Assembly: GCF_000156235.1 (NCBI RefSeq)
Contig: NZ_DS996806.1
Span: 434,001-498,000 of the forward strand
DNA: 64,000 nucleotides
Source of the DNA: Pseudovibrio sp000156235
GTDB lineage: Bacteria; Pseudomonadota; Alphaproteobacteria; Rhizobiales; Stappiaceae
Direction: 5' to 3'
Shown here: in pieces, positions 6,597 to 18,638 of the stretch
How positions within the stretch are numbered: position 1 is the stretch's first letter
Layout of the letters: each line of letters starts with the position of its first letter
Position numbers and translations under genes: made by a program
The notes under the pieces: model-generated
What the model was told of the DNA's origin: nothing
The model's database searches: none
Seen by the model: only the letters and a program-made list of their open reading frames with translations

Positions 6597-9161
6597 ATGA
6601 CAAAGACCGAAGCGCGGCGACCTGAGCCGGTGATTGACAGGACAGACAAGGGGGGCAGCCTTGGGGCCTTGATGCTGCTTGCACTCGGCCTTGTCGCAGC
6701 AACAGCCGCTTTCGCGTTGATGCGCAAAGAACAGGCCGAGCCTTACATTCTGGGGCTGCTGGGTGTTCTGGCCGTTGTTGGGGTGTTCTCGCTGTTTGCC
6801 ATGGCCATTGGCCTGTTACGGTTCATCTCCAAATCCCATCGCAACCCGCTGGCCGAATCCTTTATGAACTCGCTGGATGACGGCGTGTTGCTGGCTGATC
6901 ATAATGGCCGCATCATCTACGCCAACCAGTCCTATGCTGAGCTGACAGGTGCGCGCGGGCCAGCTGATGTGCGTACAGTTGAGCGAGTGTTCTCCTCAGA
7001 TCCGGACGCGGCAGATGCCATATTCCGGCTTTCGCAAGCCGTGCGAACCGGGCGATATGCGACAGAAGAAGTGCGCCTGCCGAATGCTGTTGGCGAGGTT
7101 GCCAGTGGTGCACGCTGGTATCGCATTACGGTTCGCCCGCTGGAACAGGATGCAGCTGTTGGCGTGGATAGCGGCATTACCATCTGGCAGGTTTCTGACA
7201 TTACTCGTGATCGCACCGAGCAGGAAAATTCCTTCCAGGAGCTGCAACGCGTGATCAACTTCCTTGATCATGCCCCTTGCGGATTCTTCTCGTCTGACAG
7301 CACTGGCAAGCTGGTTTACCTGAATGCAACGCTTGCGGATTGGCTTGGCTATGATCTGACCCAGTTCATCTCCGGCGAACTGTCTTTGAAAGACATCGTG
7401 CGCGGAGAAGGGGCTGCTCTGGTTGAGGCGCTGCAGGGTTCTGAGGGTGAGGTTAAAACCGAGAGCTTTGATATTGATCTGGTGACCCGCAGCGGCACAG
7501 GCCTGCCGGTTCGTCTTGTGCACCGTGTTCCGTTTGGGGCCGATGGCCTTGCTGGTGACAGCCGAACGCTGGTGATCAACCGTTCTGCTGGCAATGATGA
7601 TGAAGAAGCGCTGCGTGCTGCCGAAGTGCGCTTCTCTCGCTTCTTCAACAACACACCGGTCGCGATTGCCTCTATTGACAAGAATGGCCGCGTTGAGCGC
7701 ACCAATGGTCCGTTTATGCGCCTGTTTGAGCAGGGCGAGGGCCTTGGCAAAGACGTGAAGCTGACCGAGTTTGTGGCTGAGAATGATCGTGCTGCCTTGC
7801 AGGGCGCGCTGGAAGAAGCTGCGCTGGGCAAGAGCGAGATTGCTCCGCTGGATGTCTCGCTTGAGGGCAATGGGGATCCGCGTTCCGCGACCTTCTACGT
7901 GTCTGCTGTTCAGGATGGGCAGGCTGGTGAAGATGCCGCTGTGATTTACGTTCTTGAGACCACTCAGCAGCGCGCGTTGGAAGCTCAGTTTGCGCAGAGC
8001 CAGAAGATGCAGGCGATTGGCCAGCTGGCTGGTGGTGTTGCGCATGACTTCAACAACGTTCTGACCGCGATTATCGGCTTCTCTGACTTGCTGTTGGCAA
8101 GCCACCGTCCGACGGATCCAGCCTTCCAGGACATCATGAACATCAAGCAGAATGCGAACAGAGCGGCGGGCCTTGTGCGCCAGTTGCTTGCGTTCTCCCG
8201 CCGTCAGACACTGCGACCGCAGGAGCTGGCGCTGGCGGATGTGCTGGCGGATGTTTCCATCCTTCTGGATCGCCTGCTGGGTGAGAAGATTGAGCTGAAG
8301 CTGGTGCATGGCCGTGAGCTGTGGCCAGTGATGGCTGACGTGAACCAGCTGGAACAGGTGATCGTGAACCTCGCGGTGAACGCGCGTGATGCGATGGAGG
8401 GGGGCGGTGAAGTTTCCATCCGGACGCTAAACGTGGACGAGGACGCTTCCAAGACCTACGAGAACACACGCGGTATGCCTCCGGGTGAGTACGTGCTGAT
8501 TGAGGTGGCCGATAACGGTCACGGCATGTCTCAGGACGTGATGGACAAGATCTTCGAGCCGTTCTTCTCGACCAAAGATGTCGGCAAAGGCACAGGTCTT
8601 GGGCTCTCTACTGTTTATGGCATTGTGAAGCAGACCGGCGGTTATGTTTTCTGCACCAGTGAGGTTGGTGTCGGCACCACGTTCCGCATCTTCTTCCCGC
8701 GCCACATCACCACCGAGAAGGAAGAGGTGGTTGAGGTTAAACCTGAGCAGGAAGCGACCGAAGCGGATCTGACAGGTTCTGCAACTATTCTTCTTGTTGA
8801 AGATGAAGAGGCTGTGCGGGCCTTTGCAGCACGAGCGTTGAGTGGTCGTGGCTATGAGGTGTTTGAAGCTGGTTCTGGCACTGAGGCACTGGAAGTGATG
8901 GAAGAGACAGGCGGGGCGGTCGACCTTGTGGTTTCTGATGTTGTGATGCCGGAAATGGATGGGCCAAGCTTGCTGATTGAGCTGCGTAAGACACGTCCTG
9001 ATCTGAAGATCATCTTTGTTTCCGGCTATGCTGAGGATGCGTTTGAGAAGAACCTGCCGGCGGAGGAGAGCTTTACCTTCCTGCCGAAGCCATTCACGTT
9101 GAAACAGCTGGCAACCACGGTGAAAGAAACGTTGGAAGCCAAGACACAGGAACGGGCTTAG
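6597..9161 (+). CDS. cckA: CckA-like hybrid sensor histidine kinase
   Basis: This is a membrane hybrid kinase of 854 residues. It has two transmembrane helices (about 22-41 and 49-74) and PAS-like sensor regions (about 88-180, 215-320 and 340-450). The dimerisation box GGVAHDFNNVLTAI carries the phospho-accepting His at residue 483, and an ATPase domain follows (NARDAM, DNGHGM, GTGLGLST). A C-terminal receiver has its phospho-Asp at residue 781 (SDVVMPEMDGPS). This architecture is that of CckA, which feeds phosphate through ChpT to the cell-cycle regulators CtrA and CpdR. I start it at ATG 6597, after GAGAGGGTAAG, rather than the GTG at 6567. It lies 92 bp after flhB, so it may share transcripts with the flagellar run. 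Confidence 0.9.
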   Translation: MTKTEARRPEPVIDRTDKGGSLGALMLLALGLVAATAAFALMRKEQAEPYILGLLGVLAVVGVFSLFAMAIGLLRFISKSHRNPLAESFMNSLDDGVLLADHNGRIIYANQSYAELTGARGPADVRTVERVFSSDPDAADAIFRLSQAVRTGRYATEEVRLPNAVGEVASGARWYRITVRPLEQDAAVGVDSGITIWQVSDITRDRTEQENSFQELQRVINFLDHAPCGFFSSDSTGKLVYLNATLADWLGYDLTQFISGELSLKDIVRGEGAALVEALQGSEGEVKTESFDIDLVTRSGTGLPVRLVHRVPFGADGLAGDSRTLVINRSAGNDDEEALRAAEVRFSRFFNNTPVAIASIDKNGRVERTNGPFMRLFEQGEGLGKDVKLTEFVAENDRAALQGALEEAALGKSEIAPLDVSLEGNGDPRSATFYVSAVQDGQAGEDAAVIYVLETTQQRALEAQFAQSQKMQAIGQLAGGVAHDFNNVLTAIIGFSDLLLASHRPTDPAFQDIMNIKQNANRAAGLVRQLLAFSRRQTLRPQELALADVLADVSILLDRLLGEKIELKLVHGRELWPVMADVNQLEQVIVNLAVNARDAMEGGGEVSIRTLNVDEDASKTYENTRGMPPGEYVLIEVADNGHGMSQDVMDKIFEPFFSTKDVGKGTGLGLSTVYGIVKQTGGYVFCTSEVGVGTTFRIFFPRHITTEKEEVVEVKPEQEATEADLTGSATILLVEDEEAVRAFAARALSGRGYEVFEAGSGTEALEVMEETGGAVDLVVSDVVMPEMDGPSLLIELRKTRPDLKIIFVSGYAEDAFEKNLPAEESFTFLPKPFTLKQLATTVKETLEAKTQERA

Positions 9162-9182
9162 CCTTTTCTCACTTTGAAATAC

Positions 9183-9218
9183 AAAAGCCGGAGAGCATGG
9201 TCTGCTCTCCGGCTTTTT
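9183..9218. terminator. bidirectional terminator between cckA and the lipoprotein gene
   Basis: A 15-bp perfect stem (AAAAGCCGGAGAGCA / TGCTCTCCGGCTTTT) with loop TGGTC is flanked by A and T runs on both sides. It serves both converging genes. Confidence 0.9.
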
Positions 9219-9240
9219 TGATATCTATATGCGTTGCGTA

Positions 9241-9711
9241 TTAGACGCAGCCGGAAGAGTTTTCCGCGTTGGACTTCAAACGCTGTAGGCTCTGCAGGGA
9301 GCCTGGGTTGCCTGGCAGTTGGAAGGACTGTTCCTGCGAGGTGTAGATGTTGTTGACCAGCGCAAGGTCTTGCACAACGTTGGTGCTGCACTGTGTGCCG
9401 GAGAAGCGAACGCGGATGCGGTAGGCGCGCTCGCCGGAATCTGATGGGCCAAATTCGTTGTCGAGCACAGCGTTGTCGCCGCGCACATAGCTTTCCATCA
9501 CCACCATGTTTGGCTCGTTTTGCTGAACGATGGTGCCTTTGGCGCTTGCGCTGTTGACCAGAGTGGTGCGCACAACTTCAGGCGACGCGTTGATCTGAAT
9601 GGTTTGAGAATCGGCGTCCGCGCGGATGGATGGTTGCCCGCTGCGCGTGGATGGGCCGCTTTGGCAAGCTGCGAGAGCTGCAGTTAATCCGATAAAAATA
9701 AGTTTCTTCAT
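9241..9711 (-). CDS. small secreted lipoprotein of unknown function
   Basis: The 156-residue product has a signal peptide ending in a lipobox (LTAALAAC, Cys at residue 16), so it is expected to be lipid-anchored, probably in the outer membrane. The mature part has two widely spaced cysteines near the end (GTQCSTN and SSGCV) and no motif I recognise. A strong bidirectional terminator separates it from cckA. I cannot assign a function. Its leftward orientation and own upstream gap suggest a single-gene unit. Confidence 0.75.
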   Translation of the reverse strand: MKKLIFIGLTAALAACQSGPSTRSGQPSIRADADSQTIQINASPEVVRTTLVNSASAKGTIVQQNEPNMVVMESYVRGDNAVLDNEFGPSDSGERAYRIRVRFSGTQCSTNVVQDLALVNNIYTSQEQSFQLPGNPGSLQSLQRLKSNAENSSGCV

Positions 9712-10099
9712 AGCGTAAATCCTGCGGGTGACAAAAGCTGATGCAACTGCCCCAGCCGCGAAACTCTGTTGGGCGTGATTTCAATGGAACCACCCAATAA
9801 ATTGGATTGGCCTCTTTCACATATGCGCGCCAGATGGCGTTTTGATGAGTACTATATGACCACAAGATGCAGATGCGCCAATAAAAACACAGCGATGTAA
9901 AGTTCTATAGCTTTAGAACACCTAAAATAATCGGGGCGGAAAAACAACGGAATCTTTCGATCAAAGAGACGTGAAATCCTCTGCATGTATTGAGTTGATT
10001 GGAAGCGTGGGGAAAGCTCTGCACAAGTTATGAGGCCACAAAAAAATCCGGGCTGGAGATACCGACCCGGATTCTTATGAGGCAAATACCTGCAAAAAC
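9712..10099. other. intergenic region before the lipoprotein gene
   Basis: This is 388 bp without a convincing gene. It must hold the leftward promoter of the lipoprotein gene. Near its right end it contains the psuG terminator (listed separately). An 88-codon open frame on the minus strand here lacks a ribosome site and family-like sequence. Confidence 0.6.
10040..10073 (-). terminator. terminator of the psuKG unit
   Basis: On the minus strand AATCCGGGT and CCCGGATT form a stem at 10045-10073, with the T-run given by the A's at 10040-10046. It lies just after the psuG stop. Confidence 0.85.
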
Positions 10100-11014
10100 T
10101 TAATCGGTCAGACCGCACGCGATCTTTGTTGCAAGCTTTGCGTTGTTCTTTACCAGCGCAATGTTGGTTGCCAGGCTGCGGCCTGCTGTGCGCTCGAAGA
10201 TATCCTGCAGAACGAACGGTGTTACGTCCTTGCCGGTGATGTTCTGTTCTTCAGCAGCCTTGATGGATGCATCGATGAACACCTGCATTTCGTCAGATGG
10301 GATTTCATCTTCAGCTGGAACCGGGTTGGTTACGAGCATGCCGCCGTGATCGCCAAATGTTTCGCGGAACTTGATCAGCTTGGAGATGTCGTTTGCTTCA
10401 TCCAGACGGTAAGGCGCTTTGATCTTGGAATCGCGGGACCAGAATGCTGGCACGTTTTCACAGCCAAAGCCGATGACCGGCACGCCGCGGGTTTCCAGAA
10501 CTTCCAGAGTTTTCGGGATGTCGAGCAGCGCTTTTGCACCAGCGGAGACAACACAGACAGCGGTGCGGGACAGTTCGTCCAGATCTGCGGAGATGTCGAA
10601 AGTGGTTTCAGCGCCCTTGTGTACACCGCCGATGCCACCAGTTGCGAAGACGCGGATGCCAGCAGCGTGTGCTGCCATCATGGTTGCTGCCACTGTGGTG
10701 GAGCCGTTCTTGCCCAGAGCCATTGCGAAGGACAGGTCTGCGCGGGAGCATTTCATCACGTCTTTGGCGTTGGCCAGCTCGTCCAGAGTTTCGTCTTCGA
10801 GGCCGACGTGGAGTTCACCGTTGAGCACTGCGATGGTTGCTGGAACTGCACCGCCGTCGCGGATGATCTGTTCAACTTCGCGTGCTGTTTCAACGTTTTG
10901 CGGGTACGGCATGCCATGGGTAATGATTGTGGACTCCAGCGCAACGATTGGAGCGCCGCTGCTGAGAGCTTCTGCAACTTCTTTTGAATGATGGATTTTA
11001 ATTGAACTTCCCAT
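10100..11014 (-). CDS. psuG: pseudouridine-5'-phosphate glycosidase
   Basis: PsuG splits pseudouridine 5'-phosphate into uracil and ribose 5-phosphate, the second step of pseudouridine breakdown. The 304-residue protein has the family's typical start (PIVALESTIITHGMPYPQN), the FATGGIGGVHKGAETTFDISADL segment and GFGCENVPAFWSR. It lies 32 bp after psuK on the same strand, so the pair forms an operon that recycles pseudouridine from RNA turnover. No dedicated nucleoside transporter is present next to it. The start ATG 11014 is consistent with family length. Confidence 0.95.
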   Translation of the reverse strand: MGSSIKIHHSKEVAEALSSGAPIVALESTIITHGMPYPQNVETAREVEQIIRDGGAVPATIAVLNGELHVGLEDETLDELANAKDVMKCSRADLSFAMALGKNGSTTVAATMMAAHAAGIRVFATGGIGGVHKGAETTFDISADLDELSRTAVCVVSAGAKALLDIPKTLEVLETRGVPVIGFGCENVPAFWSRDSKIKAPYRLDEANDISKLIKFRETFGDHGGMLVTNPVPAEDEIPSDEMQVFIDASIKAAEEQNITGKDVTPFVLQDIFERTAGRSLATNIALVKNNAKLATKIACGLTD

Positions 11015-11046
11015 GGTTTTCCCAGTCTTTCGTATGTTGTTGGTGC

Positions 11047-11970
11047 TTAGGCATGTTCTAATAAACGAGCTTTAAGCGATTGGGGCGAAAGCGTTTCCGG
11101 CGCGGCGCCGGTCGCTTCCACTGTAATGGATGCAGAAGCAAGCCCGCTCTTTACTGCTGAATATGGGTCTTCATTGAGGCAGCTTGCATAAAGAAAGCCT
11201 GCAATGAAGGCATCACCGGCACCGGTGACATCCACGGGAACAACAGAAAATGGAGTGTGCGAACTTGTGCTGCCTGCACAGTGAAGAGCCAGTGGCTTGT
11301 TGGCGTTGCTGACCAGAACGGTGGGAATGCCTTTCGCAGCCAGCTGTTGGGCCAGCTCTTCTGCGGAAAATTCCCCCGGCTCGCAATCCAGCAGGGCCGT
11401 GGCTTCATCTGTGTTGGTGAAAAGAATGTCAATTTGGGAGAGAAGGGGACGGAGTTTTGGTGCCTTTGCTATTGAGACCGTATCAGCGGCCAGAAGGCGA
11501 TCCCCTTTGGAATTGGCGAGTGTGAGAAGCGTTTCTTCTTCCAGATTGGTTTCACAAAGCCAGATATCGCAGTTCAGCAGTGCTTGCGGAATTGGATTTG
11601 CTTCTGAAAAACTCACTCTGGAGGTGATCTCGCTGTCCGAAATGGCTGAGAACAGTGTGCCATCCGGGTTGTGAAGGGCCAGATAAGATCCGGTTCTTCC
11701 GTCAGCTACTGTCTTGATGCTGGATGTATTAATTCCGCATTCTGACAGGCTTTTTGCGAGGAACGCTCCGTCGGCGTCGTCACCCAGACATCCATGCATT
11801 GTCGGCTGCATGCCCAACCGCGCCATGGCGCGTGCAATGTTGGCTCCAACACCTCCTGCGCGGGACATAATTTTCCCTGGTGTTGAGGTGTCCGGTTTGA
11901 ATGGTCGATCTGCATGGGCAATCCTGTCCAGATGGATTGCTCCGATTACTCCGACCTGTTTAGACGACAT
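11047..11970 (-). CDS. psuK: PfkB-family sugar kinase, probable pseudouridine kinase
   Basis: This is a ribokinase/PfkB-type kinase with the second PfkB signature (VDVTGAGDAFIAGF, near residues 238-251), which carries the catalytic Asp. Its pairing with psuG makes pseudouridine kinase (pseudouridine plus ATP to the 5'-phosphate) the likely role, inferred from context. I choose ATG 11970 (MSSKQVGVIG), which follows a GGGAGGAAG ribosome site. A longer frame from 12042 adds a non-homologous leader. The gene is monocistronic with psuG and ends at a strong terminator after psuG. Confidence 0.87.
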   Translation of the reverse strand: MSSKQVGVIGAIHLDRIAHADRPFKPDTSTPGKIMSRAGGVGANIARAMARLGMQPTMHGCLGDDADGAFLAKSLSECGINTSSIKTVADGRTGSYLALHNPDGTLFSAISDSEITSRVSFSEANPIPQALLNCDIWLCETNLEEETLLTLANSKGDRLLAADTVSIAKAPKLRPLLSQIDILFTNTDEATALLDCEPGEFSAEELAQQLAAKGIPTVLVSNANKPLALHCAGSTSSHTPFSVVPVDVTGAGDAFIAGFLYASCLNEDPYSAVKSGLASASITVEATGAAPETLSPQSLKARLLEHA

Positions 11971-12138
11971 AACCAATTCTTCCTCCCGACATCGAAAGAC
12001 CGTTGATATGCAAGTTGGTTGGCCAAAGCAAGCTACGAGCAAATACAGACTGTGGGTGATGTATCAAAAGTGCATTTTTGTGGTTTGATTCCAGATGCGT
12101 GCCTCCAAACAGGTGCCGGGAAAAGTTATCTACATGTT

Positions 12139-12153
12139 GAACAATAGGAGAAC
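12139..12153. promoter_or_regulatory. SOS (LexA) box upstream of recA
   Basis: GAACAATAGGAGAAC at 12139-12153 is a perfect GAAC-N7-GAAC direct repeat, the alphaproteobacterial LexA operator (read GTTC-N7-GTTC on the other strand). It lies about 120 bp before the recA start and implies DNA-damage control of recA. Confidence 0.9.
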
Positions 12154-12273
12154 GTATTGAAATTAATCCATTTTTATTAGTTAGTTATCAGGTATTGCGA
12201 AGTTGGAACAAAGTGAGTACAAATAACTGACTTTGAAACTGCACGTCCATCGTGAAATAAGGGATGAGAACGT

Positions 12274-13338
12274 ATGGCACAAACTTCACTTCGCCTTGTT
12301 GAGGGCAATCAGATGGACAAAAATAAAGCACTGGATGCAGCGCTTTCCCAAATTGAACGAGCCTTTGGTAAAGGCTCCATTATGCGCATGGGCCAGGGAC
12401 AGGCCGTAGAAATCCAAAGTGTTTCGACTGGTTCTCTCAGTCTGGACATTGGACTGGGCATTGGTGGACTGCCGAAGGGACGTATCATTGAGATCTACGG
12501 CCCTGAAAGCTCCGGTAAGACCACGCTGGCTTTGCATACTGTAGCATCTGCGCAGCGCGAAGGTGGTATCTGCGCCTTTGTTGACGCCGAGCACGCACTG
12601 GACCCGGTGTACGCACGCAAGCTTGGTGTGAACATTGATGACCTGCTTATTTCTCAGCCAGATGCTGGTGAGCAGGCGCTTGAGATTGCAGACACTCTGG
12701 TTCGTTCCGGCGCGATTGACGTGCTGGTGATCGACTCCGTTGCAGCTCTGACACCAAAAGCTGAACTTGAAGGCGAGATGGGCGATTCGCTCCCGGGCCT
12801 GCAGGCTCGTTTGATGAGCCAGGCACTGCGAAAGCTGACCGCATCCATTTCCAAATCCAACACCATGGTGATCTTCATCAACCAGATCCGTATGAAGATC
12901 GGTGTGATGTTTGGTTCTCCTGAGACCACGACTGGTGGTAACGCGCTGAAGTTCTACGCTTCTGTACGTCTGGACATCCGCCGTATCGGTGCGATCAAGG
13001 ATCGTGACGAAATCGTTGGTAACCAGACCCGCGTGAAGGTGGTGAAGAACAAGCTGGCACCTCCATTCAAGCAGGTTGAGTTTGACATCATCTACGGTGA
13101 AGGCATCTCCAAAATGGGTGAATTGCTGGATCTTGGTGTTAAAGGCGGGATTGTCGAGAAGTCCGGCGCATGGTTCTCCTACAACAGCCAGAGGTTGGGG
13201 CAGGGGCGTGAGAACTCGAAAACCTTCCTGCGAGAGAATCCTGAACTGGCGGAAGAGATCGAACTTGCAATCCGGCAGAATGCGGGTTTGATTGCTGAAG
13301 CGATTGATGATCCTGAAAAAACTGCGGAAAACCAATAG
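12274..13338 (+). CDS. recA: recombinase RecA
   Basis: RecA forms filaments on single-stranded DNA, drives strand exchange, and triggers LexA self-cleavage. The 354-residue product has the Walker A motif GPESSGKT at residues 76-83, the DNA-binding region MGDSLPGLQARLMSQALRKLT, the INQIRMKIGVMFGSPETTTGGNALKFYAS segment, and an acidic C-terminal end. It is full length with ATG at 12274. Upstream lies an SOS box, and a terminator follows the gene. The recA-alaS order is common in Rhizobiales. Confidence 0.99.
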   Translation: MAQTSLRLVEGNQMDKNKALDAALSQIERAFGKGSIMRMGQGQAVEIQSVSTGSLSLDIGLGIGGLPKGRIIEIYGPESSGKTTLALHTVASAQREGGICAFVDAEHALDPVYARKLGVNIDDLLISQPDAGEQALEIADTLVRSGAIDVLVIDSVAALTPKAELEGEMGDSLPGLQARLMSQALRKLTASISKSNTMVIFINQIRMKIGVMFGSPETTTGGNALKFYASVRLDIRRIGAIKDRDEIVGNQTRVKVVKNKLAPPFKQVEFDIIYGEGISKMGELLDLGVKGGIVEKSGAWFSYNSQRLGQGRENSKTFLRENPELAEEIELAIRQNAGLIAEAIDDPEKTAENQ

Positions 13339-13343
13339 AGTTT

Positions 13344-13376
13344 AGAGGGGCTGGATTTATCCAGCCTCTTTTTTTG
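13344..13376 (+). terminator. recA terminator
   Basis: GGCTGGA/TCCAGCC stem with a TTTA loop is extended by GAG/CTC pairs and followed by seven T's, directly after the recA stop. Confidence 0.88.
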
Positions 13377-13528
13377 TAGGGTTTTATGGACAGATTTGCT
13401 GCAGATGGCTAAAACGCGGCAGATACTAATTTTTTGTTGCATCTTTCCGGATGCGCATACCCTGCAATTTGGCGGCTGTGATTGTTGAAGTAGCTGCCCA
13501 CTAGAAAACGAGACGGACATCAAGACCT

Positions 13529-16187
<2,659 letters not shown>

Positions 16188-16213
16188 AGCTGACCTGATA
16201 ATCTGAGTTTCAT

Positions 16214-16246
16214 GAAGGGGGGATTTAATCTCCCCTTTATTTTTTG
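16214..16246 (+). terminator. alaS terminator
   Basis: AAGGGG / CCCCTT stem with an AT-rich loop is followed by TTATTTTTT, 30 bp after the alaS stop. Confidence 0.85.
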
Positions 16247-16320
16247 CTAGTTACTTTTGAAGTTATTCGATTTTTGCGTTTCCTTTTTTGTTTTGATGCT
16301 CGGGCATTTGTGGGGCTTTG

Positions 16321-17496
16321 GTGGCTAACTCGATCAAGTTGAAAGTGTACAACCTGCTGGAGCGCAGCAGTGCGGGCAACCGGCTGGCTCAGCAGATAGA
16401 TGCCATTCTGATCGTCTTCATCGTTGTGAATGTGGGCCTTGCGGTTTTGGAGACGGAGCCGAGCATTGGTGGGGTGTATGTCTGGGAGATTTTTCTCCTC
16501 GATTTTATCGCCGGATCTATATTCGCGATTGAGTATCTGCTGCGCCTTTGGGTGTCTGATCTGCATCCGCCTCTGAAGAAGTATGGGCCTTTGAAAGCAC
16601 GGGTGGTTTATGCTTTGCAGCCGCTCTCCGTGGTCGACTTTGTTGCGGTGGTGCCGTTCTGGCTTTCTCTGTTCTTTGCAAGCATCAGCTGGAAATCGCT
16701 GGTCATCTTGCGCTTGTTCCGTTTTTTGAAAATTGCGCGTTACTCACCTGCTGTTCGCTCGCTTGTGTCGGCGGTGGTTGCGGAGCAGCGGGCGATCGTT
16801 GGCAGTCTTGTGCTGATTTTGGGTGTGGCACTGGTGGCTGCAACGCTGCTTTACAGTGTGGAGCATGCCGCTCAGCCAGAGCATTTTGGCACGATACCGG
16901 CCGCGCTGTGGTGGGCGTTCTCAACCCTGACAACAGTTGGATACGGTGATGTGGTTCCAGTGACGGCTGCTGGTAAGATGATTGCAAGCGTTGTGATGTT
17001 GATGGGCTACTGCTTGTTTGCGTTGCCGGTGGGCATTGTGGGCACCGCTTTTGCCCGCGAAATCCATAGTCGCGATTTTGTGGTGACTTGGGGCATGGTG
17101 GCTACCATTCCGCTGTTTGAGCGTCTTTCTGCTATTGAAATCGCGGCTGTGACCGAGCTTCTGCATTCTCATAGCGTGTCAGCTGGGCAGTCCATTTGCG
17201 AGAAGGGAGAGGACGGGAATAGTCTTTTCCTGATCGCTTCGGGTGAGGTGGAAGAGGTTTTTGATGATCACCGGGTGCTTCATGGAGAAGGAGAGCACTT
17301 TGGGGAGGCATCTTTGTTTGGCCACCACAAACGGCGTGCGCGGGCTGTTGCCAAAACGCCGGTGCAGCTGATGGTGCTCAAGATGGATGATCTGCGTCGC
17401 TTTATGGATCGCAAACCCGCCGTGGCGAAGAAGATCATTGATGAAGCGATTGATGAGCGTAAAGCGCACCACGTGGATGTGGAATTTACGTCCTAG
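16321..17496 (+). CDS. six-helix potassium channel with C-terminal cyclic-nucleotide-binding domain
   Basis: The protein has a voltage-sensor-like module of membrane helices with a positively charged fourth segment (LVILRLFRFLKIARYSPAVRSL). The pore follows, with the K+ selectivity filter TVGYGD at residues 205-210, and then a cNMP-binding-fold domain (about 270-375; SICEKGEDGNSLFLIASGEVEEVF and GEHFGEASLFG). This layout matches MloK1-type bacterial cyclic-nucleotide-regulated K+ channels. The phosphate-binding cassette here reads FGEASLFGHHKRRARAVAK, which retains the GE and the RARA-type arginine, so ligand binding is plausible. The start is GTG 16321 (or TTG 16318) after a GGGGC site. It overlaps the convergent gdpD gene by 11 bp. 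Confidence 0.88.
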   Translation: MANSIKLKVYNLLERSSAGNRLAQQIDAILIVFIVVNVGLAVLETEPSIGGVYVWEIFLLDFIAGSIFAIEYLLRLWVSDLHPPLKKYGPLKARVVYALQPLSVVDFVAVVPFWLSLFFASISWKSLVILRLFRFLKIARYSPAVRSLVSAVVAEQRAIVGSLVLILGVALVAATLLYSVEHAAQPEHFGTIPAALWWAFSTLTTVGYGDVVPVTAAGKMIASVVMLMGYCLFALPVGIVGTAFAREIHSRDFVVTWGMVATIPLFERLSAIEIAAVTELLHSHSVSAGQSICEKGEDGNSLFLIASGEVEEVFDDHRVLHGEGEHFGEASLFGHHKRRARAVAKTPVQLMVLKMDDLRRFMDRKPAVAKKIIDEAIDERKAHHVDVEFTS

Positions 17497-18478
17497 GTTC
17501 GGTTGGAATCTCCTTTCTGATGTAAGGGGCAAGTGCTTCTATCTTGTCCGTCCAGATGTAACCGTTGAAGATGGCTGGAACTTCCAGAAGTTGCTCTGGC
17601 GTATCTATCCCAGCACCTGCGCCCTGTGATTTGTAAGGCCCGGCCAGAATGATCTCGCTTCCATATGCTTTCAGTCTGCTTTGAAACTTGTTTGGCCAGC
17701 CCCAGACGGCCCACGCGTAGTTTGAAGGCACGCCGATAATCGTGTTTCTGCAGGTTTGTGGGACGTAACCGCTCCATCCCAGAGCGATGTATTCCTTCAG
17801 GCAGGACTTGGTTCTCGCCTTGTCGAAGCCCATGGTGTTTGCGGTGGAATCAGCCATGTACTGAGTTGGGTTTTGTGCTCCATAGACGGCCCAGACCTGC
17901 TGTTTCCATTGAGGGTGCTTCTCCAGTTTTCCCTGTAGCAGCTTTGCGGAGCGGAGCTCTTTTTCCTTGAAGTTGATCAGGAATTTCTTGTCTGGAAAGG
18001 CGAGAAACACTTCGTCCAGCTCGGGCATTACGCCAATGCCAGTACCTCTGAGCGGGTAGGACTTACCGCCATCGGCGGTGTATCCAAAGGCGATGTCCAG
18101 GGCTTTGAGCTCTGCGAGGGAGTGATCCCGTGTGATGCCTGAGCCGTTGGTTCTGCAATCGACGGTCCAGTCGTGGAACACGGCCAGCTTGTTGTCGGTT
18201 GTTGGGTGAATGTCCAGTTCGATGATGTCTGCCCCAGCCTCAAACGCGGCCTGCATTGAGGCGATGGTGTTTTCCAGATAGGGGTGGGAAGGCGTGTCGA
18301 TGCGCTCTGCCGTGCAGGTTTTGTTGGTCAGGTTTTCGCGGTGATAGGTCTGGTGCACCCCGCGATGGGCGATGAACTTCGGCTTTCCTGAAGTGGAGCC
18401 AAACGTCAGCCAGGACGCGTTGTAGAGGTAGATGCCTGCGGCAGCGAGCAGGAGGAAGAGCGCAATCTTTTTAAACAT
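17486..18478 (-). CDS. glycerophosphodiester phosphodiesterase family protein
   Basis: GDPD enzymes hydrolyse glycerophosphodiesters to glycerol 3-phosphate and an alcohol. The catalytic marks are present: AHRG (His38-Arg39), ENT, ELDIHPTTD and the second His in VFHDWTVDC. The N terminus is a signal peptide or membrane anchor (MFKKIALFLLLAAAGIYLYN), so the enzyme acts outside the inner membrane. I place the start at ATG 18478, before this segment. The frame extends upstream to 18541 without a better site. Several cysteines suggest disulfides. The 3' end overlaps the channel gene by 11 bp on the other strand. Confidence 0.86.
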   Translation of the reverse strand: MFKKIALFLLLAAAGIYLYNASWLTFGSTSGKPKFIAHRGVHQTYHRENLTNKTCTAERIDTPSHPYLENTIASMQAAFEAGADIIELDIHPTTDNKLAVFHDWTVDCRTNGSGITRDHSLAELKALDIAFGYTADGGKSYPLRGTGIGVMPELDEVFLAFPDKKFLINFKEKELRSAKLLQGKLEKHPQWKQQVWAVYGAQNPTQYMADSTANTMGFDKARTKSCLKEYIALGWSGYVPQTCRNTIIGVPSNYAWAVWGWPNKFQSRLKAYGSEIILAGPYKSQGAGAGIDTPEQLLEVPAIFNGYIWTDKIEALAPYIRKEIPTEPRT

Positions 18479-18638
18479 GAGAAGAGCACCGGTTTGAAAT
18501 GAACACCGTACCCTCAGGTTGAATTTTGATTGTGTTCGCACTTAGGCGTTGTTTGGGCGCTCTCAAGGCTTTGTCGATTATCCTCTCTTAAAGTGCGAGC
18601 TGTTTGGAGGCTCAAAGCAGCCCGTTGTGCTGGTTGGT

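Noticed and set aside
9852..10118. 88-codon minus-strand frame between psuG and the lipoprotein gene
   Set aside because: It overlaps the psuG end and terminator, has no ribosome site, and has no signal or domain.
12286..13335. 349-codon minus-strand frame opposite recA
   Set aside because: It is the mirror of recA codon bias, with no recognisable domain.
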